64,000 nt of DNA from Micromonospora chersina (lineage in GTDB: Bacteria; Actinomycetota; Actinomycetes; Mycobacteriales; Micromonosporaceae). The notes beneath the pieces were generated by a model. The model was not told where the DNA came from. It searched no databases and saw only the letters and a list, made by a program, of their open reading frames with translations. This document shows, piece by piece, positions 1 through 8,496 of this stretch. The position numbers and the translations under genes were made by a program. The stretch lies in NCBI RefSeq assembly GCF_900091475.1, contig NZ_FMIB01000002.1, positions 3,038,001-3,102,000 of the forward strand. Direction: 5' to 3'. Numbering within the stretch: position 1 is the first letter of the stretch; the number at the start of each line of letters is the position of its first letter.

Positions 1-86
1 CACAATCGCCGGATATCCACGGCAAGCACCTGGAGGACCGGCGAAAGGCCGCCGGCCCACCGGAAGATCCAGCGGGCGGGCGGAGG

Positions 87-815
87 TCAGGACTTCGCGG
101 CGGGCTCCCGGCGGGTACGCAGGAAGGCCAGCCCGCCGAGGACCAGGCCGGCCAGGCCGGCGACCAGACCGGCCACGCCGAACGCGGTGGCCGTGCCGGT
201 GTCGGCGTCGTCATCGTCGTCGTCCGCGGCGGCCGCCGGGGCGCTCGCGACCGGCGAGGCGGAGGCCGTGGCGGCGGTCAGGGTGAGCACCGGGGCCGGG
301 TTCTCCGGCTCCTCCCCGCCCGGGGTCGGCTCCTCGATCCAGCGGGAGATGTTGCCGTCCGAGTAGGTCTGCAGCACCTTGAACACCATCCGGTCGGCCT
401 GCGGCAGCGGGCCCATCGACACCGGGAACTCCTGGAACTCGCCAGGCTTGACTCCGCCGTTCGGCGCCGCCGTCCAGGTGAGCTTGGAGACGGCCTCGGT
501 GAGCTGGCTGCCGTGCACCTCGATCGGCGGGTCGACCTTGCGCTTCTCCACGGTCACCGTCCAGCCGGGCACCGGCATGGTGGAGACCGAGCCGACCGGG
601 GCGTTCTCCGGCAGGTTCACCTCGACCTTGGTGGTCGACGCCGTGTCGCTCTCGTTCGGCACCCGGAAGGCGAAGCGGCCGTAGCCGCCCTGCCTGGCCT
701 CCGTCGGGTTGACGGTGACGTGCGCCGAGGCCGGCCCGGCCAGGCCGAGCACGGCCGTGGCCACGGCGGCGAGGGTGAGCGCGGCGGCGGTTGCGGGACG
801 CCGGAGACGGATCAT
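87..815 (-). CDS. YcnI-family (DUF1775) copper-handling protein
   Basis: 242 aa. A signal peptide ends in a GPASA-HV cleavage context, so mature YcnI would begin with His, the usual copper ligand of this family. A beta-sandwich DUF1775 domain follows (about residues 31-170, with VNPTEARQGGYGRFAFRVPNE and a GWTV motif), then an Ala/Asp-rich linker with a run of Asp, one C-terminal membrane helix (about 207-232) and an Arg-rich stop. It should sit outside the cell anchored by that helix. It begins 16 nt after the copC-copD stop, so the two are co-transcribed. A GGAAGG ribosome site precedes the ATG. The family assignment is firm; the copper role is inferred from family and neighbour. Confidence 0.9.
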   Translation of the reverse strand: MIRLRRPATAAALTLAAVATAVLGLAGPASAHVTVNPTEARQGGYGRFAFRVPNESDTASTTKVEVNLPENAPVGSVSTMPVPGWTVTVEKRKVDPPIEVHGSQLTEAVSKLTWTAAPNGGVKPGEFQEFPVSMGPLPQADRMVFKVLQTYSDGNISRWIEEPTPGGEEPENPAPVLTLTAATASASPVASAPAAAADDDDDDADTGTATAFGVAGLVAGLAGLVLGGLAFLRTRREPAAKS

Positions 816-831
816 GTGGGCGGGCCTTCCG

Positions 832-2514
832 TTACTTGACGGGCACGGTGGCGGTCACCGTGGCCTGGTCGATGTCGGACGTACGGACGGTGAAGCGCAG
901 CTGCCACTGCCCCGCCGCCGGGAGGCTGATCTCGCCGAAGGCGTGGTTGTCGGTCAGCGGCAGCAGCGGGATGGTGATCGGCTCGATGCCGGCCGACGGC
1001 AGCGCGGCGGTGGCCTTCCACTCCTGCACCGGCTGGGGCCGGTTGTCCTTGGTGTACGCGTAGAGGTGCAGCGAGTTGCTGCCGGTCTCGGCCGGGTCCA
1101 GCTCGACCTGCAGGGAGTAGATCGGGCTGCTCAGCGTGGTCGAGAAGTAGCCGGCCGGCGCGCCGGCCACGTCGGCCGAGGCGGTCCGGGCCGGGGTGGT
1201 CTGCACCAGCGTCGCCGAGAGGCCGAGCACCACCGCGGTGATCGCCAGCTCGGCCAGCACGGCCCGCCGCATCAGGCCCGGGCGCCCCGCGGCGGTGCGC
1301 CGCCGGACCAGCGACCGGGAGTACGCGGCCACCACGACCACCAGCGCGAACAGCACGATCTTGGCGAGCAGCAGCCGCCCGTACGTGGTGTCGACGAGCG
1401 CCTTCGGGGTGGCCACCTCGATGAGCCCCTGCACGGTGCCGGCGAGCAGCAGCGCGGCCACGGCGAGGGCCGCCCAGCGGGACCAGATCGGCAGGATCGC
1501 GTCCAGCTCGCGCTCGTCGGCCCGGCGCAGCAGGAAGACCGCGAGCATCACCAGGCCGCCCAGCCAGACGGCCATGCTGCCCAGGTGCACGGCGTCCACC
1601 ACCACCGACACGGCGGGCGCCGGCGACGCGGCCGGGTGCCCGGCGAGGGGCCAGGTGAACAGCGCCGCCCCGCCGAGGATGGCCAGGATGAGCCCGTCGG
1701 TGCGGCCGACCGGGCCGGCGAAGAGCGGGCGGAGCAGGAACGCCGCCGCGGCGAGCAGGCCGAGCCGGACCAGGTGGGCGGTGCCGTACGTGCTGTTGAG
1801 CACGTCGCCGAAGCCCGAGCCGGAGACGTCGAACAGGCCGCCGCCGTTGGTGTAGGGCACCTGGAGCCACATCTCGGCCAGGGTGGCCACGGCCAGCAGG
1901 CCCAGGCCGGACCAGGCCAGCCGGGCGGGGCCGCGCCGGGACAGCCGGCGCGGCCAGAGCGCGGCCAGCACCAGGGCCGGGCCGACGAGCAGCAGCAGCC
2001 CGGCGTAGCCCAGGTACTTGGCCACCTTGACGGCGTTGCCCACCACCGGGTTCGCCCGGGTGTCCGTGCCGGTGTCGGTCGGCGGGGTGGACGGCGCGCC
2101 GACCGAGTAGGTGAACGCCCCGGAGACCGGGTGGCTGTCGGCGGAGATCACCCGGTAGCTGACCAGGTAGGTGCCGCGCGCGCCGGACGGGTCCACCGGG
2201 ATGGTGACCACGGCGCCCTTGAAGGTGGGCTCGCCCCGGTCGGCGCGGGAGCCGTCGGGGGCGATCACCCGCACCTTGTCGGGAACCTTGCGGACCCCCT
2301 CGCTGAAGGTGATCACCACCTCGGCGGGCGCGCTGGGCACCACCGCCGAGGCGGCGGGACTGCTGCTCACCAGCACCGCGTGGGCGCTGGCCGGGGTGGC
2401 CGGGGCCAGCAGCAGGGCGACGAGGGTGACCAGCAGTCCGGCGGCGGCCCCCAGCCGGGCGACCCGGCGACGGTCGGCGCCGGCCACGGGGCGGCGGCGT
2501 ACGGCAGCAGTCAT
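832..2514 (-). CDS. CopC-CopD fusion copper resistance/uptake membrane protein
   Basis: 560 aa from the ATG at 2514, which has GGGAAG 10 nt upstream; an ATG at 2523 is possible. A signal peptide ends ASA-HAVLV, giving the N-terminal His of a CopC beta-barrel (residues about 38-135), and a second ligand motif SADSHPVSG follows. Eight or so membrane helices of the CopD type come next (about 165-430), then a C-terminal extracytoplasmic beta domain resembling YtkA/FixH-like domains (about 450-560). Known CopC binds Cu(II) and CopD carries copper across the membrane. Divergent from the ECF sigma factor and upstream of the YcnI-like gene. Confidence 0.9.
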   Translation of the reverse strand: MTAAVRRRPVAGADRRRVARLGAAAGLLVTLVALLLAPATPASAHAVLVSSSPAASAVVPSAPAEVVITFSEGVRKVPDKVRVIAPDGSRADRGEPTFKGAVVTIPVDPSGARGTYLVSYRVISADSHPVSGAFTYSVGAPSTPPTDTGTDTRANPVVGNAVKVAKYLGYAGLLLLVGPALVLAALWPRRLSRRGPARLAWSGLGLLAVATLAEMWLQVPYTNGGGLFDVSGSGFGDVLNSTYGTAHLVRLGLLAAAAFLLRPLFAGPVGRTDGLILAILGGAALFTWPLAGHPAASPAPAVSVVVDAVHLGSMAVWLGGLVMLAVFLLRRADERELDAILPIWSRWAALAVAALLLAGTVQGLIEVATPKALVDTTYGRLLLAKIVLFALVVVVAAYSRSLVRRRTAAGRPGLMRRAVLAELAITAVVLGLSATLVQTTPARTASADVAGAPAGYFSTTLSSPIYSLQVELDPAETGSNSLHLYAYTKDNRPQPVQEWKATAALPSAGIEPITIPLLPLTDNHAFGEISLPAAGQWQLRFTVRTSDIDQATVTATVPVK

Positions 2515-2736
2515 GACCGTCATGCTTCCCGAACCGTGCGGCGCCCGGCGACCCGACCTCATCCGCGCCCCGGCGCCGTGGCCGGCCACTGCGCGCGGGC
2601 CGGCCGGGGCGAGCGCGCCTCGCGCACGTCGTCGCAGTTCACGAGAAGGTAGTCGGCGGGCCGGCGGGAAAAGTTCCCGGCGTGGGCCGGACCACGGAAT
2701 GGGCCGAAGGACCCTGTCGGGCACCGGTACGCCGCG

Positions 2737-2742
2737 TAACCT
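2737..2742 (+). promoter_or_regulatory. -10 box of a leaderless promoter (sigma factor)
   Basis: TAACCT lies 8 nt before the GTG at 2751. This TANNNT spacing puts the transcription start at or next to the start codon and is the reason for choosing that GTG. Confidence 0.55.
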
Positions 2743-2750
2743 CGTCTGAC

Positions 2751-3338
2751 GTGATCCCCGCCCCGCGCGACACCTCCGCCGGCCGCCCCGCGGCGGCCCA
2801 CGAGGCTGCGCGGGACGCCGCGACCGGCGCGGCGCTGGCCGCCCGCGACGGCGATCCGGCCGCCCAGGCCGCCTTCGTCCGGGCCACCCAGGCCGAGGTG
2901 TGGCGCTTCGCCGCCGCCCTGGTCGACCCGGACAGCGCGGACGACCTGACCCAGGAGACGTACCTGCGGGCGTTCCGGGCGCTGCCCGGCTTCGAGGGGC
3001 GGTCCACCGCGCGGACCTGGCTGCTCGGCATCGCCCGGCGCGCCTGCGCCGACCACCTGCGCACAGTGGTCCGCCGCCGGCGGCTGGACCAGCGGCTCGC
3101 CGCGCACGCGGTCGCCGACCGGCCGTACCCGGATCCGGCCGGGCAGCTCGGCGCCACCGACCTGGTGCGCCGGCTCCCCGCCGAGCGGCGCTCCGCGTTC
3201 GTGCTCACCCAGCTGCTCGGCCTGTCGTACGCCGAGGCCGCCGCGGTGGAAGGGGTGCCCGTGGGCACCATCCGCTCCCGCGTCGCCCGGGCCCGCGACG
3301 AGCTGGTCGCTGCCGTCGGCGACGCGCTGGCGGGTTGA
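2751..3338 (+). CDS. ECF-type sigma-70 family RNA polymerase sigma factor
   Basis: 195 aa. Region 2 is clear (DPDSADDLTQETYLRAFRAL, about residues 63-82, and the FEGRSTARTWLLGIARR core-binding stretch), as is region 4 (ERRSAFVLTQLLGLSYAEAA with the recognition helix VPVGTIRSRVARARDEL, about 144-185). There is no extra C-terminal domain. The length and architecture fit small ECF factors such as SigC. No anti-sigma gene is adjacent: the next gene, 2 nt downstream, is a MauE/DoxX-like membrane protein. Placement opposite copCD and ahead of thiol-redox genes suggests control of a metal or envelope redox response; this is inference. Confidence 0.9.
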   Translation: MIPAPRDTSAGRPAAAHEAARDAATGAALAARDGDPAAQAAFVRATQAEVWRFAAALVDPDSADDLTQETYLRAFRALPGFEGRSTARTWLLGIARRACADHLRTVVRRRRLDQRLAAHAVADRPYPDPAGQLGATDLVRRLPAERRSAFVLTQLLGLSYAEAAAVEGVPVGTIRSRVARARDELVAAVGDALAG

Positions 3339-3340
3339 TC

Positions 3341-3895
3341 GTGGAACTTTCCTCGGAGACGGGCCGACCAACGAGCGTGACCGCATCCCGCACCCGGGCC
3401 GCCCGCTGGCCCGCCGCCCGGCCCTGGCTCGGCGTCGCGGCCCGCCTCGGCCTGGCCGCCGTCTGGTTGGTCGCCGGCGGCGCGAAGATCGACGACCTGG
3501 CCGCCTCCGGCCGGGCCGTCAACGCCTACCAGGTGATGCCGTACGACCTGGCCACCGTGATCGGCGCCGCGCTGCCCTTCGTCGAGCTGGCGCTCGGCGT
3601 GCTCCTGCTGGTCGGGCTGGCCACCCGCGTGGTCGCGGGCGTCTCCACGGCGCTGCTGCTGGTCTTCGTCACCGGCATCGCCTCGGCCTGGTCCCGCGGC
3701 CTGGCCATCGACTGCGGGTGCTTCGGCAGCGGCGGGCAGCTCGCCGCCGGCCAGGCCCCGAGCTACCTCCCGGAGATCCTCCGGGACCTGGGATTCCTGG
3801 TACTGGCCGGATTCCTGCTGATCTGGCCCCGCACCCCGTTCTCGGTGGACGGCTGGCTGGCGGGCGAATCACCCGTGGAGGACCTCGATGAGTAG
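3341..3895 (+). CDS. MauE/DoxX-family membrane protein (thiol-redox partner)
   Basis: 184 aa from the GTG at 3341, 2 nt after the sigma factor stop; a GTG at 3377 is an alternative. Four membrane helices are visible. The protein has the DxxxGCF-like motif IDCGCFGSGG typical of MauE-type proteins, between helices 3 and 4. These are thought to pass electrons to periplasmic thioredoxin-like partners, and here the gene overlaps by 8 nt a DsbA-like thioredoxin gene. The pair probably forms one oxidative-folding or thiol-reduction module, co-transcribed with the sigma factor. Confidence 0.82.
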   Translation: MELSSETGRPTSVTASRTRAARWPAARPWLGVAARLGLAAVWLVAGGAKIDDLAASGRAVNAYQVMPYDLATVIGAALPFVELALGVLLLVGLATRVVAGVSTALLLVFVTGIASAWSRGLAIDCGCFGSGGQLAAGQAPSYLPEILRDLGFLVLAGFLLIWPRTPFSVDGWLAGESPVEDLDE

Positions 3896-4604
3896 TCGCA
3901 AGGGGCGGAAGAACGCGGCCCAGGTGGTCCGCGCCCAGCTCGCCCGGGAGAAGCGGCGCACCCGCACGATCTGGACCTCCGTCGCCGCGGTCGCGGTGCT
4001 GGTGATCGCCGGGCTGATCGGCTGGGCGGTCTACTCCAGCCAGAAGTCGGAGAGCTTCACGACCCCGCCCGGCGCCAACCCGCCCGGCACCGCCATCGTC
4101 CTCGGCCAGGGACCGGTCACCGTCGACCTGTACGAGGACTACCTCTGCCCGGTGTGCAAGCAGTTCCAGGAGACCAGCGGCGCGACGCTCAACCAGCTGA
4201 TCAGCGACGGCAAGATCCGGGTGAACTTCCACCCGGTGGCCTTCCTCAACCGCTTCTCCACCACCGAGTACTCCACCCGCTCCTCGGCCGCCTCCGGCTG
4301 CGCCGCCCAGGGCGGCAAGTTCAAGGAGTTCACCGACCAGCTCTTCGCCCGCCAGCCGGCCGAGGGCAGCGCCGGGCTCAGCGACGACGAGCTGATCGAC
4401 ATCGGCGCCGGCGTCGGGCTCAACCGCGACGACTTCGGCTCCTGCGTCAACGACGGCAAGTACAAGGGGTGGACCGAGCACGTCACCGACGACGCCAGCA
4501 AGTCCGGCGTCACCGGCACGCCGACCATCCGGGTGAACGGCAGGGACGTCGCGGACCGCTCCCCGGAGGGGATCAAGGCGGCGGTGGAGGCGGCCGGCAA
4601 GTGA
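3888..4604 (+). CDS. DsbA-family thioredoxin-like protein, membrane-anchored
   Basis: 238 aa. A basic N-terminus and one membrane helix (about residues 27-49) leave a thioredoxin fold outside the cell. The active site is CPVC in DLYEDYLCPVCKQFQE (about 85-88), and the cis-Pro loop GVTGTPTIRVNG lies near 210. Two further Cys (SGCAAQ and FGSCVND) may form a structural disulphide in the inserted helical domain. The ATG overlaps the MauE-like stop. It should oxidise or isomerise exported proteins, with the MauE-like protein recycling it (inference from pairing). Confidence 0.9.
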   Translation: MSSRKGRKNAAQVVRAQLAREKRRTRTIWTSVAAVAVLVIAGLIGWAVYSSQKSESFTTPPGANPPGTAIVLGQGPVTVDLYEDYLCPVCKQFQETSGATLNQLISDGKIRVNFHPVAFLNRFSTTEYSTRSSAASGCAAQGGKFKEFTDQLFARQPAEGSAGLSDDELIDIGAGVGLNRDDFGSCVNDGKYKGWTEHVTDDASKSGVTGTPTIRVNGRDVADRSPEGIKAAVEAAGK

Positions 4605-5683
4605 TCCCCGCACCGCTGCGGCGGGCCGGCCTGGTGGTCACCGCCGCGCTCGCCGCCCTCCTCACCCTCGCCACGCCCGCCGCCGCGCACGGCGCCGACG
4701 CCCCCGCCGGGACCGACTTCCGGGCCGAGGTCACCGGGGTCGGCCCCGCCCGGCCCGGGCTCACCGCCCGGATGGTCGAGGCCGGCGCCCGCCTGGAGCT
4801 GACCAACCGCACGGGGGCCGACATCGAGGTGCTCGGCTACTCCGGTGAGCCGTACCTGCGGATCGGGCCCGGCGGGGTGTACGAGAACGCCCACTCCCCC
4901 GCCACCTACCTGAACCGCACCCTCGCCGGGGAAACACCGCTCCCGCCGGAGGCCGACCCCGCGGCCGCGCCGGCCTGGCGGCGGATCTCCGACGGGCCGA
5001 CCGCCCGCTGGCACGACCAGCGGACCCTCTGGCGGGAGTCGGAACCGCCCGCCCAGGTGGCCGCCGACCCCGGCCGCGAGCACCGGATCCGCGACTGGGT
5101 GGTGCCGCTGCGGGCCGGCACCGCGACGGTCGAGGTACGCGGGACCCTGGACTGGGTGCCGCCGCCGGACGCGTACCCCTGGTGGGTGGCCGCCACCCTC
5201 GGCCTCCTGGTGATCGGCGCGGCCGGGCTGGTCCCGGCCGGCACCGCCACCGGCGTCCGCGCGCTGCGCGGGGCCGGCGCGCTGCTCGCCCTGGGCGGGG
5301 CGGCGACAGTGGCGCTCACCGTCGGCAAAGCCGTGGACACCGGCGCCGCCGGGACCGGCGCGGTGCTGCTCGAACTGCTCACCGGGCAGCTGTGGACGCT
5401 GCTCACCGGGCTCGGCGCGCTCGCCGCCGGCGGGTACGCCCTGGCCCGCCGCCCCGCCGCCGACTTCGCGCTGGCACTGGCCGGCGCCTGCGTGACCCTG
5501 TTCGCCGGAATCGGGAACCTGGCCGCCCTGTCCCGTGCGGTCCCCCCGATGGCCGGCCCACCCACCCTGACCCGGGTGCTGGTCACCGTGGCCCTGGCCA
5601 CGGGCGCCGGCGCGGTGACCGCCGGCCTGCTCCGCCTCCACGCCGCCGCCCGGACGACCCGCCCCACCCCCGTCCCCCGCTGA
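4601..5683 (+). CDS. Exported multi-pass membrane protein of unknown function
   Basis: 360 aa from the GTG at 4601, which overlaps the stop of the DsbA-like gene (GTGA). A signal peptide ending AAA-HG is followed by an extracytoplasmic beta-rich domain (about residues 30-185, with VLGYSGEPYLRIGPGGVYEN) and then about five membrane helices (190-350). I do not recognise the extracellular domain beyond its resemblance to hypothetical proteins found near CopC/CopD-type genes. Overlap places it as the last gene of the sigma factor operon; a hairpin follows at 5693-5762. Confidence 0.8.
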   Translation: MIPAPLRRAGLVVTAALAALLTLATPAAAHGADAPAGTDFRAEVTGVGPARPGLTARMVEAGARLELTNRTGADIEVLGYSGEPYLRIGPGGVYENAHSPATYLNRTLAGETPLPPEADPAAAPAWRRISDGPTARWHDQRTLWRESEPPAQVAADPGREHRIRDWVVPLRAGTATVEVRGTLDWVPPPDAYPWWVAATLGLLVIGAAGLVPAGTATGVRALRGAGALLALGGAATVALTVGKAVDTGAAGTGAVLLELLTGQLWTLLTGLGALAAGGYALARRPAADFALALAGACVTLFAGIGNLAALSRAVPPMAGPPTLTRVLVTVALATGAGAVTAGLLRLHAAARTTRPTPVPR

Positions 5684-5692
5684 CGCTCCCGC

Positions 5693-5762
5693 CGATCTTG
5701 CGGTTCCGGCCCCTGAGTTGCGGCTTTCATCCCGGTCCGGGAGGGCCGAACGTGCAAGATCG
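5693..5762. repeat. Long imperfect palindrome between convergent genes
   Basis: CGATCTTGC at 5693-5701 pairs exactly with GCAAGATCG at 5754-5762, and inside that TTCCGGCCC pairs with GGGCCGAA with one bulge. The stem lies between two converging operons and could end transcription from both sides. There is no clear T run. It may belong to a dispersed hairpin family, since it resembles in style the palindromes at 46.9 kb, but no second copy is present here. Confidence 0.6.
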
Positions 5763-5768
5763 CGGGGG

Positions 5769-6530
5769 TCAGGAGGGGCGGGGGGCGAAGCCGTAGGGGA
5801 GTTCCAGGCGGTGCTGGGCCAGCAGGGGCTCGTTGGACAGGAGGTCCAGGGTGGGGGCGTCGGCTGCGATGCGGCCAGCGTCCAGGATCACCGCGCGGTC
5901 GCAGAGCTCCGCCGCGTACGGCAGGTCGTGCGTCACCATGAGCAGGGTCACCGGGAGGCCGCGCAGGATCTCCGCCAGCTCCCGGCGGGCGGCCGGATCG
6001 AGATTGGACGACGGCTCGTCCAGCACCAGGATCTCCGGGCGCATGGCGAGCACGGTGGCCACCGCCACCCGGCGGCGCTGCCCGAACGAGAGGTGGTGCG
6101 GCGCCCGGTCCCGGTGCTCGCTCATCCCCACGGCGGCGAGCGCCTCGTCCACCCGGGCGGCCAGCTCCGCCCCGCGCAACCCCAGGTTGGCCGGGCCGAA
6201 CGCCACGTCCTCGGCGACAGTGGGCAGGAACAGCTGGTCGTCCGGGTCCTGGAAGACGATGCCCACCCGGCGGCGGATCTCGGCCAGGGTGTCCCGGTCC
6301 CGGCTCACCGCCAGGCCGCCGACGCTGACCGTCCCCTCGGTCGGCGTGAGGATGCCGTTGAGGTGCAGCACCAGCGTGGTCTTGCCGGCGCCGTTCGGCC
6401 CGAGCAGCGCCACCCGGTCGCCGCGCGGCACGGTCAGGTCCACCCCGTGCAGGGCGACGTGACCGTCCGGGTAGGCGTACCGGACGCCACGGACGTCCAG
6501 GGAGGGCGGCTGCTGCACGTACCCGATCAT
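5769..6530 (-). CDS. cbiO: Energy-coupling factor ATPase (CbiO/NikO type)
   Basis: 253 aa. Walker A GPNGAGKTT (44-52), Q-loop FQDPDDQLF, signature LSFGQRRRVAVA, Walker B ILVLDEPSSNLDP and the switch His in VTHD are all intact. The FQDPDDQLF segment is typical of ECF transporter ATPases for cobalt and nickel. The ATG at 6530 overlaps the CbiQ stop (ATGA). It powers uptake through CbiQ and the CbiM substrate unit. The upstream Nur-like operator favours nickel over cobalt. Confidence 0.93.
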   Translation of the reverse strand: MIGYVQQPPSLDVRGVRYAYPDGHVALHGVDLTVPRGDRVALLGPNGAGKTTLVLHLNGILTPTEGTVSVGGLAVSRDRDTLAEIRRRVGIVFQDPDDQLFLPTVAEDVAFGPANLGLRGAELAARVDEALAAVGMSEHRDRAPHHLSFGQRRRVAVATVLAMRPEILVLDEPSSNLDPAARRELAEILRGLPVTLLMVTHDLPYAAELCDRAVILDAGRIAADAPTLDLLSNEPLLAQHRLELPYGFAPRPS

Positions 6531-7297
6531 GTCAGGACGAGTGCGACGGCGGCGATGGAGGCCGCGATCGCCGGGACCGTCGCGGCGGCCGCCCACTGGC
6601 CCGCGGTGGCCGCGCCCGCGCCCTGCCACACCGCCGGCATCCGGCCCGTGTAGCCGCGGGAGACCATCGCCAGGTAGACCCGCTCGCCCCGCTCGAAGGC
6701 CCGCAGGAAGAGCGCCCCCACACCGGCGGCGAACCCGCGCAGCTGCCAGAGGAAGCGCGGGTCGTCGCCCCGGGACACCCGGGCCACCCGCATCCGCCGG
6801 GCCTCCCCCACCAGCACGTCCAGGTAGCGCAGCATGAACGTGGCGATCTGGGTGAGGATCTGCGGGCAGCGCAGCCGGTCCAGGCCGACGATCAGGTCCC
6901 GCGTCGTCGTGGTCGCCGCCAGCAGGAGCGACGCGAGTACGCCGAGCGTGCCCTTGGCCAGGATGTTCCACGCGCCGTGCAGCCCGTCGACGGAGAGGCT
7001 CAGCCCGGCCACCTCGACCCGCTCCCCGGTGCCGAAGAACGGCAGCGCGAACGCGAACAGCACGAACGGCAACTCGATCAGCGCCCGGCCGAGCAGCCAG
7101 CCCGGCCCCACCCGGGCCAGCGCCGCCACGGCGGCGACCAGCAGGGCGTAGCCACCGAAGGCCCAGTACGCCTCCCGGGGCGTGGCGACCACCGCGACGG
7201 TGAACAGCACCATCGCGACGATCTTCACCTCCGGCGGAAGGCGGTGCACCCGGGAGTACGACTCGCGGTAGAGCACGTGGGCGTGGCCGGCACCCAT
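6527..7297 (-). CDS. cbiQ: Energy-coupling factor transmembrane protein (CbiQ/NikQ type)
   Basis: 256 aa. Membrane helices lie at the N-terminus and C-terminus, with the long amphipathic coupling region between them that docks on the ATPase. It carries an Ala-Arg-containing segment (GEARRMRVARVSRGDD) and the second coupling motif (AFERGERVYLAMVSRGYTG). It starts 7 nt after the PDGLE gene and overlaps cbiO by 4 nt. Assignment is by family signature and operon order M-PDGLE-Q-O. Confidence 0.93.
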   Translation of the reverse strand: MGAGHAHVLYRESYSRVHRLPPEVKIVAMVLFTVAVVATPREAYWAFGGYALLVAAVAALARVGPGWLLGRALIELPFVLFAFALPFFGTGERVEVAGLSLSVDGLHGAWNILAKGTLGVLASLLLAATTTTRDLIVGLDRLRCPQILTQIATFMLRYLDVLVGEARRMRVARVSRGDDPRFLWQLRGFAAGVGALFLRAFERGERVYLAMVSRGYTGRMPAVWQGAGAATAGQWAAAATVPAIAASIAAVALVLT

Positions 7298-7304
7298 CCC
7301 GGGC

Positions 7305-7751
7305 TCAGCGGGTGCCGGCGGCGCGCGCCGCGCGCTCGTCCGCGGTCGGGTCGCTGTCGGGGCCGGCCGGGCCTTCCGTCGGGCCGTCGGTGGGGCCGCT
7401 TGACGGGTCGGTCGCCGGGCCGCGGCGGCGGGCCAGCCAGAACAGGCCGCCGCCGAGGGCGAAGGTGAGCAGCACGCCGAGCACGCCGGACAGGCCGGTG
7501 GAGAGGAAGCCGTTGCTCACCCCCCGGACGCCGTAGTCGGCCAGCGGGCTGTCGGCCAGCTCATGGTCCTTCGCCTGCTGGGCCGGGCAACTGCCGCCGG
7601 TGATCTCGTGGTCGGCGTTCACCGTGCAACCCTTGAGCAGCGACGAGTCGAGCCCGTCCGGGTGCGCCGAGGCGTAGTTGCTGACCACGCCGGCCAGCAG
7701 CAGGGCCACCAGCAGGCCACCGAGGACGAACGGCCAGGGACGCTTGCTCAT
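7305..7751 (-). CDS. PDGLE-domain subunit of the metal ECF transporter
   Basis: 148 aa. An N-terminal helix (about 7-27) is followed by ASAHPDGLDSS, the motif that names the PDGLE domain, then an extracytoplasmic loop with two Cys, a second helix (about 85-107) and a charged tail rich in Pro, Gly and Thr. In nickel and cobalt ECF systems such proteins take the place of CbiN/NikN as the small partner of the M subunit. The ATG at 7751 overlaps the cbiM stop. The tail of about 35 residues after the last helix looks disordered. Confidence 0.88.
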   Translation of the reverse strand: MSKRPWPFVLGGLLVALLLAGVVSNYASAHPDGLDSSLLKGCTVNADHEITGGSCPAQQAKDHELADSPLADYGVRGVSNGFLSTGLSGVLGVLLTFALGGGLFWLARRRGPATDPSSGPTDGPTEGPAGPDSDPTADERAARAAGTR

Positions 7752-8467
7752 CGGGCACCTCCGGCGACCGGGACGGCGGGAGCCGGCACGGCCGGCTTCA
7801 GGGCGCGCAGCGCGTACACCAGGTCGGGGCGGACCTTGGCGACGGTGACCACCGTGGTTGCCGTGATCAGGCCCTCGCCGATGCCGATCAGCAGGTGGAC
7901 GCCGGCCATCGTGCCGGCCAGCCCGGTGAGGTTGCCGCCCAGGTCGGTGGTGCCGCCCAGCCAGTACTGGAGCACGAAGCCCTGGGACGCCACCACGACG
8001 CTGACCAGCGCGGAGACGAAGGCGGTGACGGCGAGCCCGGCCGGGGTGCGCGGGAGCACCCGCAGCAGCAGCGCGATCAGCAGGTACGCGGCAGCGGTGC
8101 CGAGAATCGCCATGTTCGTGATGTTGAGGCCGAGCATGGCCACCCCGCCGTCGCCGAACACCAGCGCCTGCACGACAAGCACCACGGCGACGCAGAGCGC
8201 GCCCACCCACGGGCCGACGAGCATGGCGGCCAGGGCGCCACCGAGCAGGTGGCCGCTGACCCCGGCCGTGAAGATCGGGAAGTTGAGCATCTGCACGGCG
8301 AAGATGAACGCGGCCACCAGGCCAGCCATCGGCGCCAGCCGGTCGTCGAGGTCACGGCGCCCGCGCAGCACACAGAAGGTGAGCACGGCCAGCGCGAGGG
8401 CCGCGAACACCGCGGCGACGGGACCGTCGATGATCCCGTTCGAGATGTGCATCGCCAGGGTTTCCAC
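7748..8467 (-). CDS. cbiM: Substrate-specific M subunit of the metal ECF transporter (CbiM/NikM type)
   Basis: 239 aa from GTG 8467. The conserved N-terminus MHISNGIID begins five residues in; its His helps bind the metal once exposed at the protein N-terminus, so ATG 8452 is a serious alternative start. Six to seven membrane helices follow, with the family's GHLLGG motif near residue 75. GTG 8467 is preferred only because a TAAGCT -10 box sits 6 nt upstream. The operon is controlled by the operator at 8497-8513, which overlaps the -35 element. Confidence 0.9.
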   Translation of the reverse strand: METLAMHISNGIIDGPVAAVFAALALAVLTFCVLRGRRDLDDRLAPMAGLVAAFIFAVQMLNFPIFTAGVSGHLLGGALAAMLVGPWVGALCVAVVLVVQALVFGDGGVAMLGLNITNMAILGTAAAYLLIALLLRVLPRTPAGLAVTAFVSALVSVVVASQGFVLQYWLGGTTDLGGNLTGLAGTMAGVHLLIGIGEGLITATTVVTVAKVRPDLVYALRALKPAVPAPAVPVAGGAR

Positions 8468-8473
8468 CCGCTG

Positions 8474-8479
8474 AGCTTA
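8474..8479 (-). promoter_or_regulatory. -10 box of the metal transporter operon
   Basis: On the minus strand TAAGCT lies 6 nt before GTG 8467, with TTGGCA about 18 nt upstream as a -35. The -35 falls inside the Nur-like operator. Confidence 0.55.
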
Positions 8480-8496
8480 TTTGCGTACGGTCGTTG

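Noticed and set aside
709..2652. Open frame of 647 codons on the plus strand
   Set aside because: Antisense to copCD and ycnI; composition is Gly/Arg/His-rich shadow with no domain.
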